Origin: Amazonocrinis nigriterrae CENA67
GTDB lineage: Bacteria; Cyanobacteriota; Cyanobacteriia; Cyanobacteriales; Nostocaceae
DNA length: 64,000 bases
Assembly: GCF_016056305.1 (NCBI RefSeq)
Contig: NZ_JAECZC010000009.1
Span: forward strand, 1 to 64,000
Reading direction: 5' to 3'
A model generated the notes under the pieces. That model saw only the letters and a program-made list of their open reading frames with translations, ran no database searches and had not been told where the DNA came from. This document shows, piece after piece, positions 1-9,227 of the stretch (its first letter is position 1; every line of letters begins with the position of its first letter). The translations under genes were made by a program, and so were the position numbers.

Positions 1-58
1 GCAGGGGAGATGGGGGGATGGGGAGATGCGGGGATAAGGGAGATGAGAGGGATGAGGC
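1..58. repeat. G-rich heptamer-type repeat (STRR-like)
   Basis: A run of GGGGAGATG/GGGATGAG-like words with a spacing of roughly 7 bases. It matches the short tandemly repeated repetitive (STRR) sequences of heterocystous cyanobacteria. No coding sense was seen. Confidence 0.6.
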
Positions 59-84
59 AGAGAAAAACAATAACTCTTAACTCC

Positions 85-150
85 TGTAGGGGCGGGTTTA
101 TCTGGATAACTTGCTACCAATTGAGCAATATTGCCAAACTCGCCCCTACA
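85..150. repeat. Palindromic MITE-like repeat
   Basis: A 66-bp element with terminal inverted repeats: TGTAGGGGCG on the left and CGCCCCTACA on the right, followed inwards by GTTT/AAAC. It has no coding capacity. Elements with the same TGTAGGGGCG ends are common in Nostoc genomes. A shorter relative with GTAGGGG/CCCCTAC ends lies near 13188-13213. It sits directly upstream of the heptamer array that leads into ispF. Confidence 0.6.
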
Positions 151-191
151 AATGACAAATGACAACTGACCACTAACAACTGACAAATGAC
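149..191. repeat. Heptamer array AATGACA/AACTGAC before ispF
   Basis: Consecutive 7-base units of the type ACAAATG / ACAACTG end exactly at the ispF start codon, so the ATG of ispF lies within the repeat phase. No Shine-Dalgarno sequence is visible. Confidence 0.6.
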
Positions 192-669
192 TAAACTTCG
201 TATTGGTAACGGCTACGATATTCATCGGCTAGTGAGCGATCGCCCCCTCATTTTAGGAGGTGTGCAAATTCCCCATGAACTCGGTTTGTTGGGACATAGC
301 GACGCTGATGTGTTAACCCATGCAATTATGGATGCCATGCTGGGGGCATTATCTTTGGGAGATATAGGTCATTATTTTCCCCCCAGTGATCCCCAATGGG
401 CGGGGGCGGACAGTTTAGTATTACTAACTAAAGTACATCAGCTAATTCAAGATCAAGGCTGGCAAGTGGGAAATATTGACTCGGTAGTAGTAGCAGAACG
501 TCCCAAATTGAAACCCCATATACACAAAATGCGTGACAAGTTAGCAACTGTTTTGGCATTACAACCCAATCAAATAGGCATTAAAGCAACCACTAATGAA
601 AAACTCGGCCCAGAAGGACGAGAAGAAGGTATTTGTGCTTATGCTGTGGTCTTACTATTAGAGGCATAG
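187..669 (+). CDS. ispF: 2-C-methyl-D-erythritol 2,4-cyclodiphosphate synthase
   Basis: Converts CDP-methylerythritol 2-phosphate to the 2,4-cyclodiphosphate with release of CMP, in the MEP isoprenoid pathway that feeds carotenoids, phytol and quinones. The 160-residue length is standard. The expected metal ligands are visible: Asp11 and His13 in GYDIHRL, and His45 in the GHSDAD...THAIMDA segment. The C-terminal signature [16 protein letters not shown] is also present (family knowledge). The protein is cytosolic and works as a homotrimer. The start codon is inside a heptamer repeat and has no clear ribosome binding site, but the N-terminus aligns with the family, so the start is likely correct. 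The next gene begins 185 bases downstream, so it is probably transcribed alone or with genes left of the window. Confidence 0.97.
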   Translation: MTKLRIGNGYDIHRLVSDRPLILGGVQIPHELGLLGHSDADVLTHAIMDAMLGALSLGDIGHYFPPSDPQWAGADSLVLLTKVHQLIQDQGWQVGNIDSVVVAERPKLKPHIHKMRDKLATVLALQPNQIGIKATTNEKLGPEGREEGICAYAVVLLLEA

Positions 670-883
670 CGAAGGCAGGATGTCACAAAAAATAACATAG
701 TCTGCAAATTCTATATGTCAAAATATGAGATTTGTCTCAAATTTTAGTAGGCGTAAATTACTAAGAATTGACAGAGAATTGGGTTTATATTCAGTTATTA
801 TTCCTCAGTTATTAATTGAAAATATTCCCTCCAAGTCTAACTAACTGTCTTGAATGCGTAACTCAGATTACGTTTATCAAATT

Positions 884-2674
884 ATGAAATTATCATCAAT
901 CTTGTCTAGATTTGAGCATTTACGACTATCCCTCATTCTGGCTTCCATTACAGCCTTGTTAGTTTCAGCCTGTAATCCTGCTGACTTTAAAACAGAGGCT
1001 GCTCAAGTGCGGCAAATGGTTACAGCTGTTCTGAGTGAGCCTTCAACTTTTAACTATCCATTAAATGAATCAGCATATAGCGTTTTTGGATTTATTTATG
1101 ATTCATTAATTAATGAAAATCCTTTAACGACAAAACTAGAGCCAGGTTTAGCAGAGTCTTGGGAAGTTTCTAACAACGGACAAAAAGTTGTAATTACCTT
1201 AAGAAAAGATCTGAAGTGGTCAGATGGTGAGCCAATGACTGCTGATGATATTATTTTTACTTATAATGAAATTTACTTAAATCCTAAAATACCAACTTCT
1301 ACCAAAGATGCCCTGAGAGTTGGAGAAAAAGGTAGTTTGCCAAAAGTCACCAAATTAGATGCACGACGGGTTGAATTCACCATTGAAGAACCGTTTGCAC
1401 CTTTTTTGCGATACGTAGGTGGCATCCCGATTATGCCAGCCCATGCTTTACAAGAGGCAGTGCGTACCAAGGGTGCTGATGGCAATCCTAAGTTTATTTC
1501 TATGTGGAATACAGGCACAGACCCCAAAAAGATTATTGGTAATGGGCCTTATGTAATGGAAAGTTATGTACCTAGCCAAAGAGTCATTTTTAAGCGTAAC
1601 CCATATTACTGGCGTAAAGATGCTCAGGGCAAACACCAGCCTTATATTGAGCGCATTGTTTTGCAAATTATTGAATCAACAGATAACCAGTTGATTAGTT
1701 TTCGTTCTGGGCAATTAGATGATTTGGAAGTACCTCCAGAAGGTTTTAGCTTACTGAAGCGAGAGGAAAAACGAGCCAAATTTAAAATTTATAACGGTGG
1801 CCCAGATACAAGTACAACTTTTATTTCTTTTAATCTCAATAAAGCTAAAAATTCCCAAGGGCAACCTTTAGTAGAACCAATCAAATCTAGCTGGTTTAAT
1901 AAAAAAGAATTTCGTCAAGCTGTAGCCTATAGCCTGAACAGAGAAAAAATGAAAATCAATGCTTTTCGTGGGCTAGGTGAACTGCAAAATTCCTTTGTTT
2001 ATGTGAAAAGCCCTTACTTTTTGCCTCCGGAAAAAGGGTTAAAAGTGTATGATTATAATCCAGAAAAAGCTAAACAAATACTGTTAAAAGCAGGGTTTAA
2101 ATATGATGCTCAAAAACAATTGTTAGATGCTAGTGGTAATCGAGTCAGATTTACACTTCTAACCAATTCTGAAAGGAAAGTTAGAGGTGATATGGCAGCA
2201 CAAATCCAACAAGATTTGGCAAACATAGGGATTAAAGTAGATTTACAAATTCTCAGCTTCAATGCCTATCTAGAAAAACTGAAAGTGTCACAAAATTGGG
2301 ATTGTTACCTAGGGGGATTTGCAGGAGGAGGAATTGAACCCCACAGTGCTAGTAATATTTGGCGAATTAATGGTGGTTCACATGCATTTAATCAAAGCGC
2401 ACAACCAGGAGATCCACCTTTAATTGGCTGGGAACCTTCTGAATGGGAAAAGGAAATTGATCGTCTTTACGTCCAAGGCGCACAAGTCATTGATGAAAAT
2501 AAGCGCAAGGAAATTTATTACGAATATCAGCGGATAGCTTCAGAACAGTTACCGTTTATTCATTTAGTAGAACGTTTAAACCTCCAAGCAGTGCGCGATC
2601 GCTTCCAGGGCGTCAAGTATACTGCTCTTGGTGGGCCATTCTGGAACCTCTACGAACTGAGAGTCACTGATTAG
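884..2674 (+). CDS. ABC transporter family 5 substrate-binding lipoprotein (peptide/oligopeptide type)
   Basis: Extracytoplasmic solute-binding protein of the DppA/OppA family (SBP_bac_5), about 596 residues. Starting at the ATG at 884 (10 codons inside the longest frame, which opens at 854) gives a conventional lipoprotein signal: basic start, hydrophobic stretch and lipobox LVSAC, with the lipidated Cys at residue 30. The body shows family features such as YDSLINENPLTTKLEPGLAESWE near the N-terminus, SDGEPMTADDIIFTYN, and GNGPYVMESY further on. It should capture a peptide or similar solute and deliver it to a permease. No permease or ATPase gene is adjacent, so the partners must be encoded elsewhere and the substrate cannot be inferred. 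It lies between ispF and larB without obvious operon linkage. Confidence 0.92.
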   Translation: MKLSSILSRFEHLRLSLILASITALLVSACNPADFKTEAAQVRQMVTAVLSEPSTFNYPLNESAYSVFGFIYDSLINENPLTTKLEPGLAESWEVSNNGQKVVITLRKDLKWSDGEPMTADDIIFTYNEIYLNPKIPTSTKDALRVGEKGSLPKVTKLDARRVEFTIEEPFAPFLRYVGGIPIMPAHALQEAVRTKGADGNPKFISMWNTGTDPKKIIGNGPYVMESYVPSQRVIFKRNPYYWRKDAQGKHQPYIERIVLQIIESTDNQLISFRSGQLDDLEVPPEGFSLLKREEKRAKFKIYNGGPDTSTTFISFNLNKAKNSQGQPLVEPIKSSWFNKKEFRQAVAYSLNREKMKINAFRGLGELQNSFVYVKSPYFLPPEKGLKVYDYNPEKAKQILLKAGFKYDAQKQLLDASGNRVRFTLLTNSERKVRGDMAAQIQQDLANIGIKVDLQILSFNAYLEKLKVSQNWDCYLGGFAGGGIEPHSASNIWRINGGSHAFNQSAQPGDPPLIGWEPSEWEKEIDRLYVQGAQVIDENKRKEIYYEYQRIASEQLPFIHLVERLNLQAVRDRFQGVKYTALGGPFWNLYELRVTD

Positions 2675-2716
2675 CTCTAACATCCATCTATATAGCAAGT
2701 AAAATCTTCATTTGCC

Positions 2717-3505
2717 GTGACTCAAATTGAAACTTTGCGATCGCTCCTAGAAGCAGTTGCCAATGGTAAAGTTCATCCAGATGTGGCCTTGGACTCACTC
2801 AAAGACTTAGCCTATGAATCTGTAGGTGAGTTTGCCAAAATTGACCACCATCGTCAGCTGAGAACTGGTTTCCCAGAAGTGATTTGGGGGCCAGGTAAAA
2901 CTCCGGAACAGATTGCTCAAATTATGGAGGTGATGCGCCAGCGTAACCCAGTGGTGATGGCAACCCGCATCGAACCAGCAGTTTATGCAGTACTGCAATC
3001 AAAGGTTAGAGGTTTGCACTACTACGAATTGGCGAAAATTTGTGCTATCACTCCTCCCACCATCGAACCACTGTTTGGAGGAGAGATAGGCATTCTTTCT
3101 GCTGGTACTGCTGATTTACCTGTTGCTGAGGAAGCAGCAGTCACCGCTGAACTCTCTGGTTTTCGCGTGCAACGTCTTTGGGATGTCGGTGTTGCTGGAA
3201 TTCACCGCTTGCTGAGTAACCGCCACCTCATTGAGTCAGCATCAGTGTTGATTGTCGTGGCTGGGATGGAAGGTGCTTTACCCAGCGTTGTTGCAGGTTT
3301 GGCCGATTGTCCCGTGATTGCTGTTCCTACTAGCATCGGTTATGGTGCAAGTTTTGGCGGGTTAGCACCCCTATTAACAATGCTCAATTCTTGTGCAGCA
3401 GGAGTCGGTGTAGTGAATATTGATAATGGTTTTGGCGCTGCAGTTTTGGCGGGGCAAATTTTGCGGACAGCCGAGAAATTGCGGATGGCATCCTCTGCAT
3501 CTTGA
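2717..3505 (+). CDS. larB: LarB-type nicotinate dinucleotide carboxylase/hydrolase
   Basis: A 262-residue protein of the PurE-related LarB family, which carboxylates nicotinic acid adenine dinucleotide and splits its phosphoanhydride in the first step of nickel-pincer nucleotide cofactor synthesis (family knowledge). The AIR-carboxylase-like fold is indicated by GTADLPVAEEA (residues 130-140), GMEGALPS (183-190) and the glycine-rich SIGYGASFGGLAPLL (207-220). The start is GTG at 2717; no other in-frame start fits better. The gene begins 42 bases after the binding-protein gene. larC and larE, the usual partners, are not in this window, so the pathway assignment rests on this protein alone. Older annotations call such genes a phosphoribosylaminoimidazole carboxylase-like protein. 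Confidence 0.9.
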   Translation: MTQIETLRSLLEAVANGKVHPDVALDSLKDLAYESVGEFAKIDHHRQLRTGFPEVIWGPGKTPEQIAQIMEVMRQRNPVVMATRIEPAVYAVLQSKVRGLHYYELAKICAITPPTIEPLFGGEIGILSAGTADLPVAEEAAVTAELSGFRVQRLWDVGVAGIHRLLSNRHLIESASVLIVVAGMEGALPSVVAGLADCPVIAVPTSIGYGASFGGLAPLLTMLNSCAAGVGVVNIDNGFGAAVLAGQILRTAEKLRMASSAS

Positions 3506-3512
3506 GTTATGA

Positions 3513-3622
3513 CGAGGCTGGGGACTGGTGACTGGGGACTAGGGATTGGGGACTGGTGAAAAGAGTAATAACTAATTCCCAATACCCAATCCCCAATACC
3601 CAGTACCCAATACCCAGTACCC
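3513..3622. repeat. Two heptamer arrays (GGGACTG type and CCCAATA type)
   Basis: At 3513-3555 units such as GGGGACT/GGTGACT/GGGATTG repeat every 7 bases. At 3573-3622 the complementary-looking units CCCAATA/CCCAGTA repeat every 7 bases. The two arrays face each other and could fold into a long imperfect hairpin between larB and the next small gene. Confidence 0.75.
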
Positions 3623-3631
3623 TTATCAAAT

Positions 3632-3838
3632 ATGAACTACTACAGCGATTTGATGTCTCAGTTAGTTTGGCATTTGCCAGCAAATATTACCCCACTAGCT
3701 CAAGCAATTCACGATCCAGACCTGATAGGTCAAATCTCGAAAGCTTGGGGCCACTTTGTACAGACAGGACAAATCTGGGCCCTGTTGATTGGTTTGGTCA
3801 TTGGTTATATCATTCGGAATCTAACAAGTTACGGTTAA
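3632..3838 (+). CDS. Small conserved-looking single-span membrane protein
   Basis: A 68-residue protein with a polar N-terminal half and one hydrophobic segment at residues 48-61 (IWALLIGLVIGYII), followed by a short basic/polar tail. It was chosen over a longer overlapping frame (3556-3858) because that frame begins inside the heptamer repeat and has no membrane or domain logic. It lies between larB and argH on the same strand. I do not recognise a function; a thylakoid or plasma membrane location is inferred from the hydrophobic segment only. Confidence 0.6.
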   Translation: MNYYSDLMSQLVWHLPANITPLAQAIHDPDLIGQISKAWGHFVQTGQIWALLIGLVIGYIIRNLTSYG

Positions 3839-3848
3839 CTTTCAAAGT

Positions 3849-3925
3849 GAGGAGTTAGGAGTTAGGAGTTAGGAGTGAAAAATTCATAACTGTTAACTCA
3901 TAACTCTTAATTTTCCCCTACTCCC
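3849..3925. repeat. Heptamer array GGAGTTA / TAACTCT before argH
   Basis: GAGTTAG is repeated in direct 7-base phase at 3849-3874, followed by the roughly complementary TAACTCATAACTCTTAA at 3893-3911. Together they could form a hairpin in the argH leader. Confidence 0.65.
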
Positions 3926-3933
3926 CTGTATTT

Positions 3934-5328
3934 ATGACTAAAGAACAGACTTGGAGTCAGCGGTTTGAATCAGCGCTGCATCCGGTGATCGCTCGTTTTA
4001 ATGCCAGTATCGGTTTTGACATGGCATTAATAGAATATGACCTGACTGGCTCAATAGCCCATGCTCAGATGTTGGCTCACACGGGTATTATTTCAACAGA
4101 AGAAGGAAAGCAACTAGTTGCAGGTTTAGAACAAATTCGCACTGAATACCACCAAGGAAAATTTCAGCCTGGTATCGATGCTGAAGATGTACATTTTGCG
4201 GTTGAACGGCGATTGACTGAAATTGTCGGTGATGTGGGTAAAAAGCTGCATACGGCGCGATCGCGTAATGACCAAGTTGGTACGGACACTAGACTTTATC
4301 TACGCGACCAAATCCAACAAATCAAAGGCCAATTGCGAGAATTTCAAAGTGTTTTATTAGATATAGCCCAACAGCACGTTGAAACTCTGATTCCTGGTTA
4401 TACACACCTGCAACGTGCCCAACCCCTGAGTTTGGCTCATCACCTTCTGGCATACTTTGAGATGGCGCAGCGCGACTGGGAACGTCTGGGAGACGTTTAT
4501 CGCCGAGTGAATATCTCGCCACTGGGGTGCGGTGCTTTAGCTGGGACTACTTTCCCTATTGATAGGTATTACACAGCTGAACTATTGCAATTTGACAACA
4601 TTTATGCTAATAGCTTGGATGGAGTGAGCGATCGCGACTTTGCGATCGAATTTCTCTGCGCTGCTAGCTTGATCATGGTTCACCTCAGCCGTTTGAGTGA
4701 AGAAATTATTCTCTGGTCATCTGAAGAATTTCGTTTTGTTGCCCTCAAAGATAGTTGTGCTACAGGTTCCAGCATTATGCCCCAAAAGAAAAATCCTGAT
4801 GTACCAGAACTGGTGCGGGGAAAAACAGGGCGTGTATTTGGTCATCTCCAGGGAATGTTAGTGATCATGAAAGGGCTACCACTGGCGTACAACAAAGACC
4901 TACAAGAAGATAAAGAAGGTTTGTTTGACAGTGTGAACACGGTTAAAGCCTGTTTGGAAGCAATCACAATTTTGCTGCGGGAAGGTTTAGAATTTCGCAC
5001 GCAGCGTTTGGCACAAGCAGTAACAGAAGACTTTTCCAACGCTACCGATGTAGCAGATTACCTAGCAGCAAGGGGTGTTCCCTTCCGAGAAGCTTATAAT
5101 CTCGTAGGTAAAGTAGTAAAAACTAGTATTGCTGCGGGTAAACTCTTGAAAGATTTGACATTAGAAGAGTGGCAACAGCTGCACCCAGCATTTGCCGCAG
5201 ATATTTACGAAGCGATATCTCCACATCAAGTAGTAGCTGCCCGCAACAGTTACGGTGGTACTGGTTTTGCACAAGTGGCGAAAGCACTACTTGCCGCCCG
5301 CACTCAAATTGCTGAACAGGAAAACTAA
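3934..5328 (+). CDS. argH: Argininosuccinate lyase
   Basis: Last step of arginine synthesis: cleaves argininosuccinate to arginine and fumarate. The 464-residue length is normal for the family. Visible signatures are the substrate-binding [13 protein letters not shown] near residue 108, YTHLQRAQP near 155, and the fumarase/aspartase superfamily signature [12 protein letters not shown] around residues 279-290, which carries the catalytic serine loop. The enzyme is a cytosolic homotetramer. The ATG at 3934 follows a heptamer-rich leader with no strong Shine-Dalgarno sequence, but the N-terminus fits the family ([12 protein letters not shown]). No other arg gene is nearby. Confidence 0.97.
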   Translation: MTKEQTWSQRFESALHPVIARFNASIGFDMALIEYDLTGSIAHAQMLAHTGIISTEEGKQLVAGLEQIRTEYHQGKFQPGIDAEDVHFAVERRLTEIVGDVGKKLHTARSRNDQVGTDTRLYLRDQIQQIKGQLREFQSVLLDIAQQHVETLIPGYTHLQRAQPLSLAHHLLAYFEMAQRDWERLGDVYRRVNISPLGCGALAGTTFPIDRYYTAELLQFDNIYANSLDGVSDRDFAIEFLCAASLIMVHLSRLSEEIILWSSEEFRFVALKDSCATGSSIMPQKKNPDVPELVRGKTGRVFGHLQGMLVIMKGLPLAYNKDLQEDKEGLFDSVNTVKACLEAITILLREGLEFRTQRLAQAVTEDFSNATDVADYLAARGVPFREAYNLVGKVVKTSIAAGKLLKDLTLEEWQQLHPAFAADIYEAISPHQVVAARNSYGGTGFAQVAKALLAARTQIAEQEN

Positions 5329-5329
5329 G

Positions 5330-5410
5330 GAATGAGGGGGATGAGGAGGATGAGGGAGATGAGGAAGGAATAACTCCTAACTTTTAAATAATTCCCAATG
5401 CCCTATGCCC
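5330..5410. repeat. Heptamer-like G-rich and CCC-rich repeats after argH
   Basis: Words of the type GGGATGA/GGAGGATGA followed by CCCAATGCCC/TATGCCCC. This is the same repeat style found elsewhere in the window. Confidence 0.5.
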
Positions 5411-5427
5411 CATTCTCAATAAAATAA

Positions 5428-5447
5428 GGGCGTACAGATGTACGCCC
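5428..5447 (-). terminator. Hairpin terminator for the small basic-protein gene
   Basis: An 8-bp perfect stem GGGCGTAC...GTACGCCC with a 4-base loop. Read on the minus strand it is followed by TTATTTTATT, fitting an intrinsic terminator for the gene at 5491-5655. Lying between two convergent genes, it could also slow transcription from argH. Confidence 0.65.
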
Positions 5448-5490
5448 TGAAAATTAATAATTTTAAAGAACAAGAATTTCGGTAGGCAAC

Positions 5491-5655
5491 TTACTCAGCA
5501 TCAATTGCTGCTGCGCCTTCATCTTCCTCACTCTTCGGCGGTCTTTGTTGGAATCTTCTCTGCATTCTTCCTGTCGTAGTTCGTTTACGAAACTTTCTGG
5601 CATATGCCTGGTTCCGTAGCGCCTTTTCTTTTTTCGGGTTACGGCGCTTAGCCAT
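5491..5655 (-). CDS. Small basic hypothetical protein
   Basis: A 54-residue protein rich in Arg and Lys, beginning MAKRRNPKKEKALRNQ and ending in an acidic tail (EEDEG). The ATG at 5655 was chosen over one 8 codons upstream because GAGGTG sits at Shine-Dalgarno distance before it. The composition is that of an RNA-binding or ribosome-associated protein, but this is inference; no named family was recognised. It has its own terminator (5428-5447) and an AT-rich upstream region, so it is probably a monocistronic unit. Confidence 0.65.
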   Translation of the reverse strand: MAKRRNPKKEKALRNQAYARKFRKRTTTGRMQRRFQQRPPKSEEDEGAAAIDAE

Positions 5656-6421
5656 GTTCACCTCATTAATAAACAACAAAAAAGTTACAACTAGGCATTA
5701 TTTAGGCAATATTCAGCTACCAATGTTATTGATATAGTTTTAGCCTAGTTTAGCAGCCTACAGACTTTGAACAGTTTACAATAATATCGCATTATAATTG
5801 AATATGTCAATAGTAATTTAGCATCACTTTTTAATGCTAGGGTTTTTGTATACTATTGTAGAGACTAAAAGACAGGAGTCTACTTGATAGAGCAATTCAT
5901 AAAGTTCAGTGTGAAAATGTCGCATCCATAAACCAATAGTCAGTTGTTAGGTTGTTAACCTGGCATTATTTACTATGGATAAACCTTATGGATTTGATAC
6001 CAATCAGATTTTGCAATCATCCAATATTCAGTAAATATTAATTATTATTGAGAAATTGAAATTTCTTGATTCCAAGAGTGACACTTATTAAAGTGGATAA
6101 CCCTATAAAATCATATATATTATTTAAATTTTTAAATGTCTATTTAAAAACTAGTATTGAACACTGTTTGAAATCAGAATCTAACTAGATTTAATCAGAA
6201 ATCTCCTCTGACATCAATTTATGAATTTATGATATGTATATAAAATTACCAGATACTTTATTTGAACAAAAAAATTATAAAATTGATATATTATACGGAA
6301 ATCGTTAAAATAAAATCTCAAACCACAAACATGTTTGTAGAATACAAATCTCAATTCTTTAGTAGTTGAGCCTATGTTAAGTGGTCGGGACATTAGATAA
6401 TACAACAAAGATATTTTAAGA
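5656..6421. other. AT-rich intergenic region without a recognisable gene
   Basis: About 770 bases of AT-rich sequence. Both strands contain only short open frames without ribosome binding sites. A frame on the minus strand over 6214-6537 reads as low-complexity Tyr/Phe-rich protein and overlaps the Nudix gene, so I regard it as noise. I saw no RNA gene. Confidence 0.5.
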
Positions 6422-6916
6422 TTGAAAGTTATTGCTTTTTTTGCAAAATCTGTCCATTCTGCACGTAGCTTATGGCGCATTGGGCAAACGGTACTGGGTA
6501 TTATCTTTCGGCATCCCATTACTGGCACTAGTATCATCCCGATATTACCTGATGGCCAAATTGTGCTGATCCGACGGCGTGATGATGGTTGCTGGGCATT
6601 GCCTGGAGGTATGGTGGACTGGGGAGAGGATATCTCTAAGACAGTCCGCAGAGAGTTAATGGAGGAAACTGGACTAGAGTTAATAGAAATTCGCCGTTTG
6701 GTCGGAGTTTACTCTGCACCAGATCGCGACCCCAGAATCCATTCTATTTGTGTTGTAGTTGAAGCCAAAGTGCAGGGAATGATGGTGGTTGAGGATACTT
6801 TGGAGGTCATGGAAATCCGGGCTTTCCCTGCCGAGTCCTTACCTCTAGGAAAAATGTCTCATGACCACTCCCAACAACTACAAGACTACTTGAATGGCTT
6901 GACTACACTAGCATAA
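6422..6916 (+). CDS. Nudix hydrolase
   Basis: A 164-residue protein with a complete Nudix box (GX5EX7REUXEEXGU) at residues 63-85: Gly63, Glu69, Arg77-Glu78, Glu81-Glu82 and Gly84. Such enzymes hydrolyse nucleoside diphosphates linked to another group; the substrate here is not predictable. The start at 6422 is TTG and no convincing Shine-Dalgarno sequence is present, so the first 30 residues (a mildly hydrophobic, basic helix) could belong to an extension or the true start could be downstream. It is followed by the alpha/beta hydrolase gene 131 bases later in the same direction. Confidence 0.85.
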   Translation: MKVIAFFAKSVHSARSLWRIGQTVLGIIFRHPITGTSIIPILPDGQIVLIRRRDDGCWALPGGMVDWGEDISKTVRRELMEETGLELIEIRRLVGVYSAPDRDPRIHSICVVVEAKVQGMMVVEDTLEVMEIRAFPAESLPLGKMSHDHSQQLQDYLNGLTTLA

Positions 6917-7047
6917 TAATTTTTTGTTATTGGTTATTTGTCTTTTGTTTGTTATTGATTATTTGTCTTTTGTCAGTTGTCAGTAGTTAACTTTTATGGA
7001 TTAATGGCTATTGACTAATTTGCTAAGAGTAAACTGTTAACTTTAAG

Positions 7048-7863
7048 ATGGATACCCTATTTCGTAACTCTCGGAGGAAACTCTCTCAAGGGCTATTATT
7101 CTGGCGTGAAACTGGTGAGGGCACTCCTGTAATTTTTTTACATGGTGCTTGGAAAGATAGCAGCCAATGGTTATCAGTGATAGAGTCACTATCTCAGAAT
7201 TTCCATTGCTTCGCACCAGATTTATTAGGGTTTGGTGAGTCAGAGAATCTGAATATTCATCACTCAATTGATTTGCATGTAGAGTGTATAGCTGAGTTAC
7301 TGCAAGCTTTGAAGTTAGAAAAAGTATATTTAGTAGGACATTCTCTAGGGGGATGGATTGCTGCTAGTTATGCTTTAAAGTATGCAGAGCAAGTTAACGG
7401 TTTAGTATTGCTAGCACCAGAAGGTGTAGAGGTAGAAGGACAAACAAAATCTTGGCAAAAGATGCGGCAGCTACTGAACCGTTCACCAATATTTTTTAAG
7501 ATATTGCGATCGCTTCGTCCTTTAACTAAAATTTTGGGTTTACACGAACAAATTGAAAAGGATTGGCAGATGCGCCAAGAACTTTTGCAATACCCTACAG
7601 CCTGTAAACTACTATTTCAACGGCAACAGCCAGAAATTGAAGCAGAATTATTGCAAAACCGATTGCATTTAATGGAAGTTCCAGTTTTAATTTTACAAGG
7701 TGGTCAAGACTTATTAGATGCCGTTGTCAAAAGTCAGACTTACACTCAACTTATTCCGCAAGTTGAATTTAAGATGATTGCTCATGCAGGCAATGATTTA
7801 CCAGAATCTTGTGCTGGGGTTGTGGCTGGAGATATTCGGGATTTTATTCAGCAGAATGGGTAG
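7048..7863 (+). CDS. Alpha/beta hydrolase
   Basis: A 271-residue alpha/beta-fold hydrolase with the full catalytic set in the usual order: oxyanion-loop HG at residues 32-33, nucleophile Ser99 in GHSLGG, acid Asp221 in GGQDLLDA, and His246 in AHAGND. Family members are esterases, lipases, C-C hydrolases or dehalogenases; the substrate cannot be told. No signal peptide is present, so it is probably cytosolic. The leader (6930-7047) contains heptamer-like TTGTCTTT repeats. The gene lies downstream of the Nudix gene on the same strand, and whether they are co-transcribed is unclear. Confidence 0.9.
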   Translation: MDTLFRNSRRKLSQGLLFWRETGEGTPVIFLHGAWKDSSQWLSVIESLSQNFHCFAPDLLGFGESENLNIHHSIDLHVECIAELLQALKLEKVYLVGHSLGGWIAASYALKYAEQVNGLVLLAPEGVEVEGQTKSWQKMRQLLNRSPIFFKILRSLRPLTKILGLHEQIEKDWQMRQELLQYPTACKLLFQRQQPEIEAELLQNRLHLMEVPVLILQGGQDLLDAVVKSQTYTQLIPQVEFKMIAHAGNDLPESCAGVVAGDIRDFIQQNG

Positions 7864-7890
7864 TTGTAAAATCAACTCTTGCAAAGGGTT

Positions 7891-8208
7891 TTAAACCATC
7901 TCCTCTCTTCTAGCAGGAAAGCCACGTCCTTCTAGCCAATTTTGCTTAGTTACCAAATTAAATATTGCTTGACGAATTGATGAAGCGTTGAAGTCTCGGA
8001 CTACAATATCTGGCAAAATAGCGACTTGTTCATTTATCCAATCAAAATTCTTAAAATTTTGATAAAAGAACTTTTCGCTCCAAATATTAATACCAATTTT
8101 TGAGCCATCAGAGAAGAGTAATATTGCATTACAAAACTCCTCATCAACATGTTGGTCTTCTATTATATCAAGTTCAACCCATATTTCAAATTTCTTTAGA
8201 TGACTCAT
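7891..8208 (-). CDS. Hypothetical protein, 105 residues
   Basis: A soluble, acidic protein with alternating short beta-like stretches (FEIWVELDII, CNAILLFSDGSKIGINIWS) and an amphipathic C-terminal helix. It contains no known motif that I can identify. The ATG at 8208 is the only reasonable start. It lies between the convergent alpha/beta hydrolase gene and coaX, and is co-directional with coaX, whose stop codon is about 40 bases upstream of its start, so the two may be co-transcribed. Confidence 0.6.
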   Translation of the reverse strand: MSHLKKFEIWVELDIIEDQHVDEEFCNAILLFSDGSKIGINIWSEKFFYQNFKNFDWINEQVAILPDIVVRDFNASSIRQAIFNLVTKQNWLEGRGFPARREEMV

Positions 8209-8249
8209 TTTACAATGACTTTTAAATAAAATTTATGATCACCTGAAAA

Positions 8250-9074
8250 TTACCCTTCACTCATCACTATTTCCCGCATTCCGCAAAAAGTTAAATTTGG
8301 TTCTAAAATCAAACGACTTGCGATATTAAGATATACAGTTTGAAAATAGTTGAATAATAAGGTGCGATCGCCGCCTTTAATCGCCACTTTTCCTTCAGGA
8401 AATAAACACCACCACGCCTCAATAAAATCTCTGATTCCAGCTAATAGAGTGTAAATTACTCCACTTTGAATTGCTTCTGATGTATTGTTAGCAAAACGTG
8501 AAGGTAGAGATGTGAAATCCTGCATTTCTACAAATGGTAGTTGCCCTGTTTTTTGACTAAGACTCGCAAACTGTAATCCTAGTCCTGGTAAAATTGCGCC
8601 TCCCACTAAACATTGATTCTCATCTGCACCCGTAAAAGTTAGGGCTGTTCCTGCATCAATAACTAACATGGGAAAACCCCAACTTTTCCCAGCACCCCAC
8701 AAAGCTAAAGCGCGGTCAATTCCTAGCGTGGGATATACAGCCTGAAGCGGTACTTGGTCTAAGGTAATGATGCGAATATTTGGGTAAATTTGCCACAATG
8801 CTGTTTGGCTAGGAACTACGGAAGCTACGATGAGGGGAGGGAGGGATGAGGGGGATGAGGTGAGTAAAAATTCTTCTCTTGTTCTCTGATGCAGTGGAAA
8901 AATTGCTAGTAATAAATCATCCAGTGTTTGACATTGAGCTAGCTGATATATGGCAGACTCAGGTAAATAGTCAGTATCCCATGTAAAATCAAGAGTTTCG
9001 CCTCTAAACAACCCCCAATGCAACCGAGAATTCCCAATCTCCAAACCCAGCCAAATATTCTTTGTCTCCCTCAT
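8250..9074 (-). CDS. coaX: Type III pantothenate kinase
   Basis: Phosphorylates pantothenate in the first step of coenzyme A synthesis. The ASKHA-fold motifs are visible: [13 protein letters not shown] at the N-terminus (phosphate-1 region) and [14 protein letters not shown] near residue 140 (DxGTA), followed by [11 protein letters not shown]. The 274-residue length is slightly above typical. Part of the excess is residues around 74-83 (SSPSSLPP), encoded by a heptamer-type repeat at 8830-8864 that has entered the reading frame. The start codon also lies at the edge of a G-rich heptamer run, with no visible ribosome binding site. It is a cytosolic enzyme and is the only coenzyme A gene here. 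Confidence 0.93.
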   Translation of the reverse strand: MRETKNIWLGLEIGNSRLHWGLFRGETLDFTWDTDYLPESAIYQLAQCQTLDDLLLAIFPLHQRTREEFLLTSSPSSLPPLIVASVVPSQTALWQIYPNIRIITLDQVPLQAVYPTLGIDRALALWGAGKSWGFPMLVIDAGTALTFTGADENQCLVGGAILPGLGLQFASLSQKTGQLPFVEMQDFTSLPSRFANNTSEAIQSGVIYTLLAGIRDFIEAWWCLFPEGKVAIKGGDRTLLFNYFQTVYLNIASRLILEPNLTFCGMREIVMSEG

Positions 9075-9227
9075 TCCCCTATCCCCCTCATCCCCGTCAT
9101 CTTTCCTGTGGTTCGCTCATTTGATCTTTTTTAACTTAACTATAAAATTTTTAATAAAAATTTACATAAAACCCGTGGCACAATAATACAAGAGGAATAA
9201 ATACTCATTTTGTCAAGGAGGGGAGTT

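Noticed and set aside
3556-3858. 100-codon frame overlapping the 68-residue membrane protein
   Set aside because: It begins within a heptamer repeat and reads as repeat translation (NTQYPIPSTQ-like); the overlapping 68-codon frame has a coherent membrane span.
6214-6537. Minus-strand 107-codon frame overlapping the Nudix gene
   Set aside because: It is AT-driven low-complexity sequence overlapping the conserved Nudix start region, without a start signal.
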